From: Parascedosporium putredinis
Taxonomy: Eukaryota > Ascomycota > Sordariomycetes > Microascales > Microascaceae
Length of the DNA: 64,000 nt
Reading direction: 5' to 3'
Assembly: GCA_949357655.1 (NCBI GenBank)
Contig: CASHTG010000012.1
Span: forward strand, 3,472,001-3,536,000
Of this stretch, positions 22,294 through 34,911 are shown one piece after another; the first letter of the stretch is position 1; the number at the start of each line of letters is the position of its first letter. The notes under the pieces were generated by a model. That model was not told the DNA's origin. It made no database searches and saw only the letters and a list, made by a program, of their open reading frames with translations. The position numbers and the translations under genes are program-made.

Positions 22294-25200
22294 AGCTTGG
22301 AAACCCTAGGGAGGGACCGTTGCCGATGAAGCAAAGTGTAAATGGCACTTGGAGGATACTCTGATCAGTCATACGGTTCCCACTTCAATGACAGAAAGAT
22401 CCAATCGAAACAAAGGCTATTACCCATAAGATTTTGGCACCACTGGCTTGTACGTCTTCGTAGAACAGAACTCCACCCCTTTTACCTTTTTTGACATGCC
22501 CAAACTGCCCTCCATTAGCCCGCCCCCGGGCTACGGCCAAAAGCCCGCTTTGCCCCGTCCAACTCCGCCCGCTCTGCTTTGTGTGGCCTGCCTACCCACG
22601 TCATTGCCCGATCCGGCACGCTTGCTAACATCAGTCATCACTCGCCCACGGAGTGCAGCGTGCAGCACCGCAACACAGAGGGCAGGCTCTCCAGAGCATC
22701 GGTTTCGCCGGCTCATTCATGCACCCGGCATGATTGATCCAAAGAGTTGAAGGGAGAGAGAGGGAATGTCTCTTCCCGGTGCTTGAACTTGCCATCATGC
22801 AAGCATCGCCCAAAGTTTAAAAAGGGCATCCATGGTGACAAGTATGTTCGATGCTGGGGCTGAAGCAGACCCTGAACCGAAGCAGCCACCACGCGCGAGC
22901 GCGCGCGCGACGTACGCACGCACACACACCTATTGTGTCGGTCCGCCCGGAATCCAGCGGCCAGGCTCTTGCTCATTGCCTAGCGTTGTCTCGCGCGGAC
23001 CCGAGCCATGGGAGCCAACTAGTCCTTTTCCGGCACGGTGGCCCATGGTTTGCGCCTCCCAACAACATCATGAGCCTCTCCTCGGATCTGGCGTGGGAAC
23101 TCGCATTGTTGGGCTGGACATGCTCATCCGGCTATATGCAAACCCCCTCGCAGCCAATTTTTTTCTTTTCCTTCTCCATTCAACCGCCGTGCACAGCGAT
23201 CCTGCTGATCTTCTTTGTTGATCCTTTTAGCGGGTCTTTATCTTCGAACCGCACGCTCTTCTCGGCGCATTTTTAGACAAGTCGTGGGCCGTACCCCACT
23301 CCCGCCGATGGCTTGAGACTTGAAAGGAAAAGTGCTATTCCGAGTCACTCCAATGTTAAACCAGGACGCTGCCACGGGAGTCCTTTGTTGCCTCCCTGGG
23401 AGCTTACCAGAAGGTTAACGCCTTGGTGGTGGCCCTTGTTCGGTTACGAGGAAGGGCACTATTAGTTCCGTAACTCGCCCCTAGCCTACACTATATTATA
23501 AGCCCCGTCGTCTTAAAACCTTGCAGGTCCATTCGTGGACATGGTGTGAATGAACAATCCTCTCTCCTCGAGGCCATGTGCTGTGCCATGATGCCTTGGT
23601 CACAGCGCGCCTGGAAGAAGGAGGAAAGGTTAAACATAAGAAGAAATTTTTTTGCATGACCCAGTCCCCCTGCCATTACATAGAGTACCGTGTTCTTCGG
23701 TGAGTGGCGCCAAAACATCCATTGTTGACCACCCACTCCTCTCCGCTGCTCGGTAGATCCCGACAGGTTAGCAGACTTCGAGATCTCTTCGGTGAAGGCC
23801 CGGGAAACAGTGGCGGAATTTCCCCGAAAATAAAACCCTTGAGAAGGCGCTATCAGGATTGGAGTGGGGTCTAGTTGGTACAAGTAGCATCGGGCCTGGT
23901 TACCTCTATTTCCCTTTCCAACGATGTTCTTCCTCGATCTTGTTCTGTCGTCCCATGGGCCTGGCAGGAATCAATAGTTTCTCGTTGTGCCCTGAATCTT
24001 CAGCTTGGTTGAGTCAGCAACCACCCTCAATAATACCTCAATGGTCGTGTCCAATCCCACCCCAGGCGACCTCAGCACCCCCCCAGGCGAACTCGTCCTG
24101 TACCTCGGTAGAAAAATCAATGAACTTGACGCCGTACGTGTTACAAGACTGCTTCTTCCCAGTCTCGTCCATCCTTCTGTCTTAAAGCATAATGCCCGCT
24201 GATAATACCAAGGCCAGTAAAACATCAGAAAACTAGTGAGTGGATACACTGAACAATCCGTGATATAGTCTAGATATACTCGGTATTTGACCTGGTATGA
24301 CCCAATTTACCCTTTTCGGGTAGCTCCACGGGTCCTCAGCAGAGTTGAATGTGAGCTTTCGACACTAGAAGAACGGCAGATGCTGCGTAGTGCGACGAGA
24401 ACCTGCACGGGTCAAGAAGCTGGGGGCCCTGGCAGTTGGTCAAGAGCTGGCGTGCTGGCTTGATTGAAGCCGGGCTGAACGACTTTGTATCATCAAATCA
24501 ACCGAACCAGTATGATTCTCAACTAGCCATTAATGGTCGCGGTTCGTTCCGATATGAAAAACATTGATGAGACCCATCATCCCGGGTAATGCCATTGTAT
24601 TCTCTTTCTCTAGCCTTTCCATATCTTGAAATTACGCGACAAACAAGATGTCATAGAGCCAATGGCCAAGATCCCGTACCGGACACTGGCCCCTCCAGCA
24701 CCGTAGTCTTCACATGAATGAGCCCATCCTGCTACGCTCGGAGGAACCACTAACCAGCACTAACAATCCGGTGGCCTTGACCCCACCCAGGGGCGACCTC
24801 GATATCAACACCGCGATTGATACCTTGGCGACGCCTGGACTTGGACCACTCGCTACATTTACCTGAGCCAGTCATTTCGCTATAAATCCGCCTTGATCGC
24901 AAGCCACCTAGGCGTGCCAAGAACCGCCAGACGCCGATGCTGTGCCCGGGAGAGATGCACGAGCTCATGGCCCCTTGCCCCCGTGCCTGGATCTCGCTGG
25001 TCTGATTCGAGTCGTTGTTCCTTTGACAGAAAACGCCGAGGCCCCTCTTCCTTCTCGACTCTCTCGACGCACTGGTTCCACCCCCAGGATGTATGCCGTA
25101 GCCATGTTCTGACGTTTTTGTCTGCCAAGCGGAGCGAGAGGGGTGCTAAACAGTAGTTCCATCCAAGGCCCGCCAAAACCTCATCTTGAAAAGAAAGGGC

Positions 25201-27050
25201 CCAAACCCCTGGTCTCCATCATGACAGATCCGAGTCCGTCCCCCACGTTCCTTGCACCATTTCCCCTTTTCCGTCGTTAAAACCTAGGATGCATGGTTGA
25301 AAGCAGTGCCACACGTAGCAGAAGGGCAGGGCCTGCCTAGCTACTGCAAAAGACCTCGTTCTCAAGCTCCGTCCCTTGCCCTAGCGTGTTGCGGCTAGGG
25401 AGTGAAGACACACTCGTCAACCACGCCGGCACCACACCGCTCTCTCCCTGACCTACTGGTGCTTTGTCGGGATTCAGAGGGGGGCTATTTTGGTGCCCTG
25501 GGGACCGGAGCAGTCCCCAATGATCCGTGATGGACAACAGATCGACGACACACAGACCGCCCTTCCCGCTCGGCCGCTGAAACCCTCTGGATCAATACAG
25601 CCCATGGGGTCTGTATGAATCCTTGCCTCTTCTTCTTCTTCTTCTTGAAATTCCCTTTTATGAAGTGTTATCACAGCATCTTCAAACCCTACGATAATGG
25701 TCAAGCCTTACTCCTCTAGTCTGGCCTAGCCTGCTTCATGTTCTCCTTGCCCTATGGCTCGACGGAGGGAGGGGCCCTCCCGGAACTTGATATTGTGTAT
25801 CCTTCAAGGTTGCCACCGGCTCGGTCCTCACTTTTGAGTTCTGCCTTGAGGAGATTGAGCTGTGCAGACTACAAATTATAACCATGCCTGTCAACAGCCA
25901 TTCAAATTCAAGCTCAGCCAAGCCATGCTGTACCACGTACTTGTACGTCAAGGACACATGCAGGAGCCGCCAGCCATGTGGTGGAAAATACAAATCTAAT
26001 CCTCGAGGAAGACAATATCCGCTAGGATTGCAGACTGTTGGACCACATGTTTAAATGTGAAATGTGTGGCAATAGTAATAGTGCACAGGCAGTGTACGGA
26101 GGACATACAAGTACACTACGCTGCCAGAGATTACGACAAGGAACACGCGCAAGGACGCTTGAAGCTGAGAGGACCGGACTTTTGCCGGGTCGAGGTGGAG
26201 CGGACGTGCGCACCAAAAGGAATAACCAGGGTAATGTAAAAGACCTGGATGTGAGGTTACAACGCAGGTGTAAGATGGAGCAAGGGGTAGGGGAGGGAGA
26301 AGGGAGGGGAGGGCTGACTGGTAATATGTCTATCAGAACAGTGACGAGCCCAATCCAACCAGAGCCCACGAGGGAAAGAGTTCACAAGGAGATGATCGAT
26401 GATCGATAGATTCGTCATTTTTATTCCCTGTCACTGTCACCACCATCGGCGGGATGAGCAAAGGGATTCACTCCCAGCCGAACGATGTGTGGACTTCCTG
26501 ACGGGAGGAGTCGAGGGGCCTGCTGTCAGAGACGGCCTCTCGGACAAAATATAGTCGAGGTAGTGGAGTTGTACTTGGCTTCGCAGTGTAGTGTACATTC
26601 CCCTCTGGCTGACAAGGGGCTTGGGGGCATCCATTACGAGCGCTGTTTGTATTAACGCTTGATTGAACTTGGTGGAGGTGACGACGCAGGCTTGACCGGC
26701 GAGTGGGTCCTCGCCCACCGCGGAAACCCTGGTTTGCCCGTGCCCTTGGGTTCGATGGCAGTGTCATTCTCCTCGAAAGGAACTTGGTACGGAGCCGGAA
26801 TCTTTGGCCCAGGACAAAAATATCGGCTGCTCCACGACGCTAGCTAGGGACGCCACGTTAAAATATTGCTCCCGGGCTCGCCATCCTGCTGAGTTCTTCT
26901 TAGCGCGAAGAAAGATCTCAAGTGGAGTGTAAGCGTCCTCAATCCCACTTTCGAGGGACAAGGGTTTGCCGGTGGAGGGCACTATTAGAATCAGACACTG
27001 AGTCAGGGAGAAGGCCATGAAAGGTTAAAGCGGGGATGCGGGGGATGGCG

Positions 27051-27116
27051 AAGAGGAGGAGGAAGAATATGAAGAAGATGAAGAAGATGAAGATGAAGAA
27101 GATGAAGAAGATGAAT
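27051..27116. repeat. GAA/GAT/GAG trinucleotide tract
   Basis: Purine-rich tract of mixed GAG, GAA and GAT units over 66 bp. Read on the minus strand it gives a poly-Ser ORF that I do not regard as a gene. Confidence 0.85.
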
Positions 27117-28626
27117 AGGGGGTAGAAGAGAAAGCCCCCCCAAGCTGAAGACGAACAAATCTAACTCGCGTGAAAGGATACGAAGAGAAAGAGAGGGACG
27201 CCAGCAGGCCTTCTGAATAGGGCCATGCACTCAATACATGGACAGCCAGCCCGTGGTGATGAAGACGCGTCGTAGCACTAGCAAAGGATGATTTCCCTGG
27301 CTTCTTCAAAGTCTCCAAGTGAGAATAACCTCATGTCTCGATTTTGATAGCGGTGAAGTCCAACACCTGTCGTCTCTTCAACAAGCAAGGGTTCGCCAAG
27401 CTGCTCTTTATCTGGTGCCATCCGTCTCCACTGACAGGGAGTAGCCTGGCATTTTCCTCACAAACTAATACTATTTTCGAAGACAATCGAGGCCTGGGCG
27501 CTATTAGGCAAACGCTCCTGTGATCACCAACCTCGCCTCCGCAATCCTTCGCTCTTGTAGAAAGAGATTGGGGACGAACCAGCTTGACCAAGCTCATTCG
27601 ACCCAAATGCACTCTTCCAACCATCCAATGATCCTCAGCGTGCATGCTTTCACAGGAGCAACTGCATCAATGCTTCGGAGCCGTCTAGACAAGGTAGGTA
27701 CCAAGTACGAGGAAGCGGGCCGACGATGACGACTGGCTTGTCAACAGCCCAACCACCAAAACCTCGGTTTCAGATCCAATGATTCGCATCGTTGCATTCA
27801 AGAGCTCTCGAGATTCAATCCTCCTGACCCTCTAAAGAACAGGAATAGCGTTGTGTATCTTCCTCGGGACGGGTGGTGAGTATTACACTTGGCTGACGCG
27901 CTTGACTTTCATCACAGCCCCTCCCTGGGACTAACATCCGCGCATCACTGCGTTTCGCAGATCGAACCAGAGGCGGAGCCGTACCCCATGCTCTTCCGCC
28001 CGGGCGTGGTCCACGTGTGATTGTCACGGTACAACAGCGAGATGTTCATCAGGGCTGGCGATCTTGTCCCTCTTGGAAAAACAAGGGAAAAGGAGCATGG
28101 CAGGCGGCTCAAAGAACCAAAGGCAGCATGTCGGTTATTTCTCAAATCACCCCGGTCGCCCGACTTTCTTACTGTGCAAGTTGTAACTGCAGCAAGGTTG
28201 AATTGGAGGTCTGACTGTCAAAAATTGCCGACGCCGGCTTTGAATAATACATCTATCGCCAAGGTCGGGGAAGGTCCTGCTATGCCACATCACCGCACTC
28301 CCCTTCCTCGTCCCCTTTCTCAGCCAAGCCGCCGTTCTCGTACGAGACCAAAACATTATATTGAGAAACGAAAGAGGGGACGAGGAAAGGGTCGTTGACT
28401 AGACGGGCGTAGCACAGCATTGCCTAGACACTTCTAAGGAATGCTAAATCCTTCGAAAGATAGCTTGTCAACTTGTCAAACTCTCTTCGATCATTCGGTA
28501 GAGAAAGGGGTGGGGAGAAAGAGGAAAAATTCATTCACTTCGTGTTCCTGCCACATCGCGCTCACCAAACTCAAGGGGACCGTGCATCGTTCGGCTCACC
28601 ATGCGAACTCTTCTGCTTTGTTCGTT

Positions 28627-28693
28627 TGACAGGGGGTACAAAGAGTTGGTGTGGCAAGTATTGTCTGTAGATGTACTTTGGTACCCCCTGTCA
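28627..28693. repeat. Short inverted-repeat element (67 bp, 17-bp arms)
   Basis: The left arm, TGACAGGGGGTACAAAG (28627-28643), pairs with the right arm, CTTTGGTACCCCCTGTCA (28676-28693), with a single unpaired G. The spacer is 32 nt. The form fits a MITE-like remnant or a strong hairpin. No transposase and no convincing target-site duplication were seen. Confidence 0.75.
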
Positions 28694-31600
28694 TTTTAGC
28701 ACCAAAAGCACAGCAGCAAAGACGGTGGCCCGGGCGGCTCATCCCTGCCCTCAGTCTCTGACAGTTCCTCCAGACCAACGATTGCAAGTGACAGCGGGCA
28801 GCTCGGAGGTCTTGCTCATAGGCTCCCACTCTAGCCTTCAACTATTTAGTTCCGTCTCCATGCCGGTCGACACGGGAGGCTTGGCACAGAGATGTGGCTC
28901 TCATTAAGCCCACCTGGGTTTGATAGCCTTCCTCCCAGACGCGATCGTGATCGCGGGGCGCTTCCGCATCAAGACAGTGGTGGATGTTTTCAAGTAGATC
29001 CGGTCGGTCGGCCAAGGCACCATAGCGTGATCTATAGCTTTGCGTTACCTCCTAGTTCGGCCTCGATATGGATTACAAGGGCAACGAGGTATGATGCAGT
29101 GATGTGAGTGGAAAGGGCTTATTCTCCGCCAACCTCCAATGGGTGACAAAGGGCGTGGTTGAATTTCTGAACACCATCCAGATCACCCTAGTAGGAGACT
29201 GAGCTGAGCCCTCGGTGAGCCGTGCTCCAGCCGTATCTCATCCCTGATATCATGGCATGCCGGGTGATTCTCGCCATCTATGCCGACTTTTGGTCTCTTA
29301 CTAGTTGGAGAAAAGAAAAAGAAAGGAAGGCCTGAAGAAGAAGGGGATTTTGAGGGCTTCACCTGAGCGACTACCATCCATCTCCCTTGATGGTGAGTTG
29401 CTATGGTTCCGGTCCACTAAAGTGATGCACTGGGCGTCACGCAGGCGCGCCATAGCGAACAAACTCCCCGCCTGCCATCGGCCTTGTCTTACAGTCCTGT
29501 ACCACCTCCTTGCGGGCACCGCAAGGACGCCCCAAGTTGATGTTGAGCCTGACCAACGGGAGGGACGGTCGAGGCGGTACGGTACACTAGTGCATTAATC
29601 CTCCTGCATCAGAGGGCTGAGGCGAGGGCGCTGCCCTCCCGCCTCGTGGCTCGAAAGGGGTTTCCTGGGAAAAGCGAGATTATTATGCTATATCAGTAGG
29701 TCTAATATTAATTAACAGGCCAGCGAAATACTAAGAGGCAGGTCCAGCGAAAGCTCCGAAAGAGTCGAAGGTGGGCACACTCATAACAAGACACATTAAA
29801 CGCATCCCTCCTACGTTTGGGCGACTTACAACATTAGAGTGGAAGGAGGGAAACGGAGGAGGCAAAGGCTGGGGAAAGGAAAAAGAAAGAAAAAAAAAGA
29901 AAAGAGAAAAAAAAAAAAAAGAAAATAATGGTGATGAAGGGGCATGGGTTGTATCTTAGTGGCAACCCAGAGATGTGATGGATGGGGAGCGGATGCACAG
30001 CTTCGACATCCGTGCGGAATTTGCACTACAAGTAGCAATGGGGAAGGATCGACTGGTGTCATTCTCCCGAGCCCTTCGCCATTGACCATTTGGTTGTTGA
30101 TGGCTTCCCTTTCCATTGATAGACATCCTGCCCATCAATGCTTTCTAGCCGTCATTAGGGTGTGGCACGAACACCGAGATTAGACAAGTCTAGAAGCCAA
30201 AGGAAGCTACGATTGTTGATGGATTCAATGAATGGTAGATGGGTTTATTATACCCATCCATTGTATACTTGATGTGCTCTCGAGAATAGCCCTCGTGCTT
30301 TTCTTATCCTCAGCATCAGTGCCATTCATGGCCTTTTTCCTCTTGGATATTATTGTCTTCGGCGAGCAACAAAACGCGCAACGCATCATTGATGACCAGG
30401 TTGGAGCATTTTTCATGGATGTGGCATCCGCCTCCTCAAGAAGTATCTGAGCGCTCGCTTGCGATCCCTTGCCCAGGCCCAGGCGCGGCCCAGACCCAAG
30501 CCATCCAGTCAGAGGTTCCTGCAAATTGTTGTCTTCCAGGCTGGCCATGAACGAGCCTCTCACTTGACCTCTTCCCTCGTTTAGTACCTCTCTTCTGTTT
30601 TGGAAAGCATCAATCCACAACACAACCCCCGCACCGCCGTGGCCAAATCTCTCGCAAAACTTCCCTTTGTATATCCGTCTATGGAGGTGTGCCCCTTCCT
30701 TCGCTCGCTTTGGAGCACAGCACTGTCACTTCCCAAGTCGCTCGTGAGTTGTCGATCGGGTGGGTACAAAGTACATTGAGACCTCTCCACTTTAGTGTAC
30801 ATAGCTTTTCCTTAGGACTCTCCCCTCCCCATGCGCCAACCCTTGAGAGCTGGAGCACGAAGTAGTTCGTGCCTAGCGCACGCGAGAGCTCCACAACCAG
30901 CTGGGAGATCTCGCGGTGACCACTCGTGCTTAGCTCACGAAGTACAGGACCCATCAGGCAATCGTGCCGTCTCGATCAGTCAAAGCCGTCAAGGGTTGAT
31001 CAATTGATAATAGCAGGTGTGGTTTGTGGGGATAGTCTAGCCGGCTTCGATGGAAGCCCGAAGCACTGGCGTTATTCCTCCCCAATTGGAGTAGGGTTTC
31101 CTCACTTCGAAGACTACAATTTTCCCTTGGGTTGATGGGGTGGGAGCTTCATGTTCCCTGTGTTCGGAATCCGGCGGACTTCTCTTTACGGAGCCTGATC
31201 TCTGCCGTGTGTCCCGCCCTTCCGTCCATGCAAACCATGTGAAGTGGACGTTCGCGCCTGGATTTGGCCTCCTTTGATTTTTATTTTCCCCTTTTATTTC
31301 GCCCCGCGCCGCCGACATCTCCTGATTCTCCCTCTTCCCTTTTCTGTTGAGAGTGAAGAACGAAAAAGGACGATGAACGTCGGCCTCCGGCTCGTCGTTG
31401 AGGATCGAGTCGCTTTGTCTGCAAGGGCTGATGGTGACCTGCCTCGGATCAAAAGTAATAATAGGAAGCTAATGCCCTGGTGGGCGGGAGCCAGGTTGGG
31501 CTTGGGGGCTGGGGTGGATTGAGGGAGTGCACAACGAAGAAACCTTAGCCGTCGTCCAAGGAGATGATGGGGTAAATGATACTTCATGGAGATTGTCAAA

Positions 31601-33049
31601 CGCAACGTGGGTACAGGGGTACGTGGGATGGAGAAAAAAGTACTAATCATCCGCCATCGATCTGAAGGGGCCTTGTTGCTTGTCTTCGCCCCAAGGCCCC
31701 CTCCTGTCCGCTCTGCAACTCTCTGCAACTCCGTCTGCTCCATCAATCCGTTGATGTATGCACCCCACCCGCACTGTCCTGTTCCTTGCGAATAATGCAA
31801 AATAGTGCTCTCTCTTGCTCTCTCGCTTGCGACTTGACCGGCGAGATACATCCATCCAGTTGAGGCGCTGTGTCCGAGTCTGTTCATTCACGCTGGACCT
31901 TGTCCAAACGCTCGTGCTTTGTGGCTCCTACACCTCCAAGTCGAATCGAGACTCGTTCTCCTCTTCGTTGCTCCACAAGAACTCGAGGCACGGAAGTGGG
32001 TGCGATGTACGAAGTACTTTGTACCATGAGGTACCCCAATGCCTCAAAACTGGTCCTGGGGAAGGAGTCCCTGTTGTATCCATACAAAGTTCGAATGGCC
32101 CGTTCGAGCTTATATTACTATTATCCAGTTGTACTCTTGCCGGTGCCCCCTTTCGTGCACTCATCAATTGATCGCTCATGCTGCTGCGGCATCAACACTC
32201 CTCGGCCAGTGCCCCCAGTGCCCCAACACTACACTCCCGTTCCGAGCCTCTGCCTTATCCCTCCCTCAGGTGCGCGCTCCTGCACCTGCACAGTCCATCC
32301 AAAACCCAAGTGTCCCGGGTGCCCTGCGCTAAGCAAAAGCGAAAACATCAACCACGCTGGAGGCCAATTCTTCAATTGATTCGTTCCCCGGCCTAATACT
32401 TGAATGTTCCTTGCCGCTTGACAAACCCAACACTCTTCCCATTCCCTTCGTGCACCCTTCCAGCCCTTCGCTTTTTTAACCTTTCAATTCCCTTCCCACC
32501 CTTCCCGCCACGCCCGTCCCGTCCCCCAAACTGAGCTCTCCGCAGCCTCGCATTTGTCTGATCGACTCTTTCCTCATATTCCTCCTTAGATGGACCACCA
32601 GTAGACGCTTAGGTTCTTCGAGCATCACCCCGCTGCGCCGGCAATTTCACCTTTTGCCCATCCCAGAATCGCATCTGTTTTTGCGACTCAGCATCGACTC
32701 TAATCTCCCAACCTTTTCCGGTCCTCGTTGTTCCAGCGAAACCTCACCATTGAATTGGTTGACCCATTCAATCTATTCCACTCCGACGTGCCTAGTCTCG
32801 ACACAACTGATTGAGAGTGATCAAGGCCAGCGGAACCTTCGCCTTTTGAGCCTCTTCGACCTCTCGCAACTAGTCTCCGAAGCGATCTGCCACGTCGATC
32901 CTCGCGGACCTTTCGTTTTGCAGTCCAACATTTTCCCACGTGGATAATTAACGACAACTCCTCGTCTGGTAGAGACTTGGGGCATTCCTCTCTACACGAT
33001 CCTCTCGCGCTTCAAACGTCGCGCGGCCTCCAAATCCCCACAACCCACA

Positions 33050-34911
33050 ATGTGCTTCGGAAGCAGGAAGAAGGATGAGGGCGGTGTCTCCCGTTCGCGC
33101 GAACTTGATCGGATAATCCGACAAGACGAGAAGCGCATGTCGAAGGAAGTCAAGCTGCTCCTCCTCGGTAAGCGCCTCCTCCTATCCCTTAACCTACACC
33201 TCTCGCGCAGTCGTGGCTTTGTCCGTTTCCCATAAAGCCCACTGCCATGCTTTCCTCTGTCCAAAGTAGCACCGTGTGTCTCCGCCCTCCTTGGGGATGC
33301 CTAAGCTGACATGGTATTTTTCCAAACACTAGGTGCTGGAGAATCAGGGAAGTCTACGGTGCTCAAGCAGATGAAGTTGATCTATGCCCAAGGTTTCAGC
33401 AAATCAGAGAAGCTAGAATGGAAGCCCGTCGTGTTCAACAACGTGGTGCAATCCTTCCAGCTCATCCTTGAGGCCATGAACGAGATGGACATTGGCTTTG
33501 AGAACCCCGAGAACGAGGTAAGGCAATTCGCAAAACCCCTCGCTCATGCGCGTGGCCCTCCCCCTCCCCTCCCCCTTTGGCATGCCTACTATCCGACTTC
33601 TTGCCGTTGCCTACTTTTGGTGGCCGCGATTTGAGGGATCCCCATCAGTGGGCGGGCAAGAGTCGTCGGTGGTTGCCGTTCATGCATGTGAACCGGGCAG
33701 GAACCACCATTATCCACCCTAGGTGTTTACCAAAGAACATGAGAACATGTCCCGCCAAACGCATCGAAGAGCGCATGCAGCCGCACGCCATCGTGGTGGG
33801 CGGTTTGGCCTCTTCCTGCTCCTTTTTCTTATGTCGGCACATGTAACTCACCCGCTTGACCATCTGCTAATACGGGACTCCCTCTCACAGAAGAACATGG
33901 CGCATATCCTTGTCGACCAAGAAATTCACCCTAATAGCCCCATGCCTCAGGACTTCCTTGACCCCATCAAGTCACTATGGCAGGATGAGGGTGTCCGCAA
34001 GGCCATTGAGAAGGGAAATGAGTTCGCCCTCCACGACAACCTCGCATAGTACGTAACCGTCTACCCCGCCCCCTTTCCCTTTCTTGCACAATCCTTCGCA
34101 ACCCCCAACTCAGCCTTTGGGCCCGCGTTGCTCATCCTGGCCCTGTGGCGAGGCCATCTAGACTCGCATGCATTCGCCGTACTAATCACGTTGCCTATAG
34201 CTTCTGCGACGACATCGATCGCCTTTGGGCCCATGACTACGTTCCGACCGACCAGGATCTTCTTCGCTCGCGACTACGAACTACCGGCATCACCGAAACC
34301 GTGTTTGACCTCGGCCAGCTAACCTACCGAATGTTTGACGTGGGCGGTCAGCGATCGGAACGGAAGAAGTGGATTCACTGTTTCGAAAACGTCAACTGCT
34401 TGCTCTTCCTCGTTGCCATTAGCGGTTACGATCAATGTCTAGTAGAAGACAAGGATGGGGTAGGTGAACTTCCATTTCGTTACCCCCTCGCACACACACA
34501 CATGGGGTGATGCAGGGCTATTGCGTGGGTTGTGCGCTGAATGTCGCTAACTGTTTGAAACACACAGAACCAAATGAACGAGGCTTTGATGCTGTGGGAG
34601 TCGATCGCTAACTCTCACTGGTTCGCCAAATCCGCGCTCATTCTTTTCCTTAACAAGATGGATCTGTTCAAGGAGAAGCTTGCCAAGAGTCCCATCAACG
34701 ACCATGGCTTTACCGATTATAACGGACCCAAAGATGATTGGAAAGCCGCCAGCAAATACTTTTGGAGAAATTCCGGGCGCTCAACCGAAATAGCGAGAAG
34801 GAGATCTACGGCCACTTCACAAACGCGACCGACACGAACCTGCTCAAAATCACCATGACATCAGTACAAGATATGATTATCCAGCGCAATCTGAAGCAAC
34901 TGATACTTTAA
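33050..34911 (+). CDS. gna-2: Heterotrimeric G protein alpha subunit, group II (GNA-2/MAGC type)
   Basis: GTP-binding alpha subunit that relays receptor signals at the plasma membrane. Five exons: 33050-33167, 33333-33517, 33891-34048, 34201-34459 and 34568-34911; 354 aa. All guanine-nucleotide motifs are present: G1 GAGESGKST, switch I around LRSRLRTTGI (Arg of the cholera-toxin site), G3 DVGGQRSE with the catalytic Gln, G4 NKMD, and G5 NATDT. The start MCFGSRKKD and C-terminus IIQRNLKQLIL are those of fungal group II. Cys2 could be palmitoylated; the MGxxxS myristoylation signal is absent. One base is missing in an A run at 34768-34770; restoring it continues the frame to the stop. Intron 2 is 373 nt, the others 165 nt or less. 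It sits after the long gene-free interval and converges on carbonic anhydrase. Confidence 0.94.

Larger units (their letters stand above)
21011..33049. other. 12-kb gene-free interval between SPE3 and Galpha genes
   Basis: Two divergent genes are separated by 12 kb with no recognisable protein gene on either strand. The ORFs present are short, low-complexity or without conserved motifs. I find no transposase, reverse transcriptase or long terminal repeat, and no strong A/T skew of the kind left by repeat-induced point mutation. It holds a minisatellite (22245-22293), a GAA/GAT tract (27051-27116), a short hairpin element (28627-28693), an A-rich tract (about 29878-29928), and several GTAC-rich palindromes. 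The last ~700 bp before the Galpha gene is CT-rich and probably its promoter and leader. Confidence 0.6.

Noticed and set aside
22832..23276. Overlapping plus-strand ORFs of 129-141 aa
   Set aside because: No conserved motifs, low-complexity start, and no splice-compatible partners nearby.
27003..27318. Poly-Ser minus-strand ORFs
   Set aside because: Produced by the GAA/GAT trinucleotide tract.
31294..31887. 197-aa minus-strand ORF
   Set aside because: No recognisable domain, and its composition looks like translated intergenic DNA.
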